DNA of 64,000 nucleotides from Rugalucina vietnamica. Taxonomy: Eukaryota > Mollusca > Bivalvia > Lucinida > Lucinidae. The translations under genes were made by a program, and so were the position numbers. The stretch lies in contig OZ024874.1 in NCBI GenBank assembly GCA_964017185.1, positions 54,849,356 to 54,913,355 on the forward strand, in the 5' to 3' direction. Under the pieces are notes generated by a model, which made no database searches, was not told the DNA's origin, and saw only the letters and a list, made by a program, of their open reading frames with translations. Positions 63,646 through 64,000 of this stretch are shown one piece after another (the first letter of the stretch is position 1; each line of letters starts with the position of its first letter).

Positions 63646-63658
63646 GTATGTATCATAT

Positions 63659-63942
63659 TTCCATTACGAAAACTTGCCCATGTAATATACAGAGATTTGT
63701 TCTGCAGTAAAAAAAATGATAAATTCAATAGAAAAAAGGTATTTTAATATATTTGCTCAAAACATGGATTGTGGGTACACGTTAGAACCGCCTCGCCGAG
63801 GCGAAGCGGTTCTAGTGAGTACCCACAATCTATGTATTGGATCAAAAATAAGGAAAATAGGTATAGCCCTGTAAACCACATTTTTTTTATATAAAAGTTG
63901 GATATGAGGGGGTATACATTTTACGGGCATGTTTCCCTGATG
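63659..63942 (-). mobile_element. Family B MITE, reverse
   Basis: CATTACGAAAACTTGCCCAT start, palindrome TAGAACCGCCTCG…, GGGCATGTTTCCCTGATG end; begins about 14 bp after the last exon. Confidence 0.85.
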
Positions 63943-64000
63943 CAATCATTGATTAATATTTCATTCATAACAAGCGCCAGTTTATTATAGAAAAGATGCG

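Noticed and set aside
1931..63645. Alpha-2-macroglobulin, CD109 or insect-type TEP
   Set aside because: These lack the RRRRKR site followed by an anaphylatoxin domain and the alpha'-NT acidic segment, both seen here.

Overview
This window is metazoan genomic DNA: AT-rich, with short exons separated by long introns packed with repeats. It holds most of one large gene on the + strand, a complement C3/C4/C5-family (thioester-containing) protein. I assembled 31 exons plus one doubtful 36-bp micro-exon between 1931 and 63645. Every GT-AG junction keeps the reading frame (about 1,450 codons), and the order of domains follows vertebrate C3. The gene is cut at both edges: the signal-peptide exon lies upstream, and the end of MG8 plus any C-terminal C345C domain lie downstream. 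The repeat types (GTCC-rich transposon, CR1-like LINE with a PHD finger and a 2A motif, many hairpin MITEs, a repeat-borne protein fragment I associate with molluscs) suggest a marine bivalve mollusc. That assignment is inference, not proof.

Layout. 1-15 kb: exons for MG1 to MG3, with two copies of a GTCC-rich transposon (the second split by a TIR element with 7-bp target duplications and by an apparently intact 4.2-kb LINE). 15-25 kb: a 10.2-kb intron with two inverted blocks of a ~375-bp satellite, a TIR element and several MITEs. 25-31.5 kb: MG3 end to MG6. 32.5-34.2 kb: beta/alpha processing site, anaphylatoxin-like exon and alpha'-NT exon. 34.4-38 kb: nested word-rich TIR elements. 39.6-42.6 kb: MG6-beta, MG7 and the first CUB segment. 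43.2-54.7 kb: thioester domain. 56.7-63.6 kb: CUB/MG8, with an inserted segment carrying a second basic processing site.

Reading the product. The encoded pro-protein has a beta/alpha furin site (RRRRKR), a six-cysteine anaphylatoxin-like domain, a thioester motif that reads GCVEQ instead of GCGEQ, the downstream catalytic-type His, and a second furin-type site (RKKR) where C4 has its alpha/gamma cut. It is therefore predicted to mature into a three-chain, surface-binding opsonin of the proto-complement type.

The rest is non-coding and repetitive. At least ten families of TIR or hairpin elements fill the introns, often to within 10-40 bp of splice sites. Four unrelated families are saturated with one short word repeated on both strands. 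No rRNA gene, CRISPR array, bacterial-type operon or convincing functional tRNA gene was seen.
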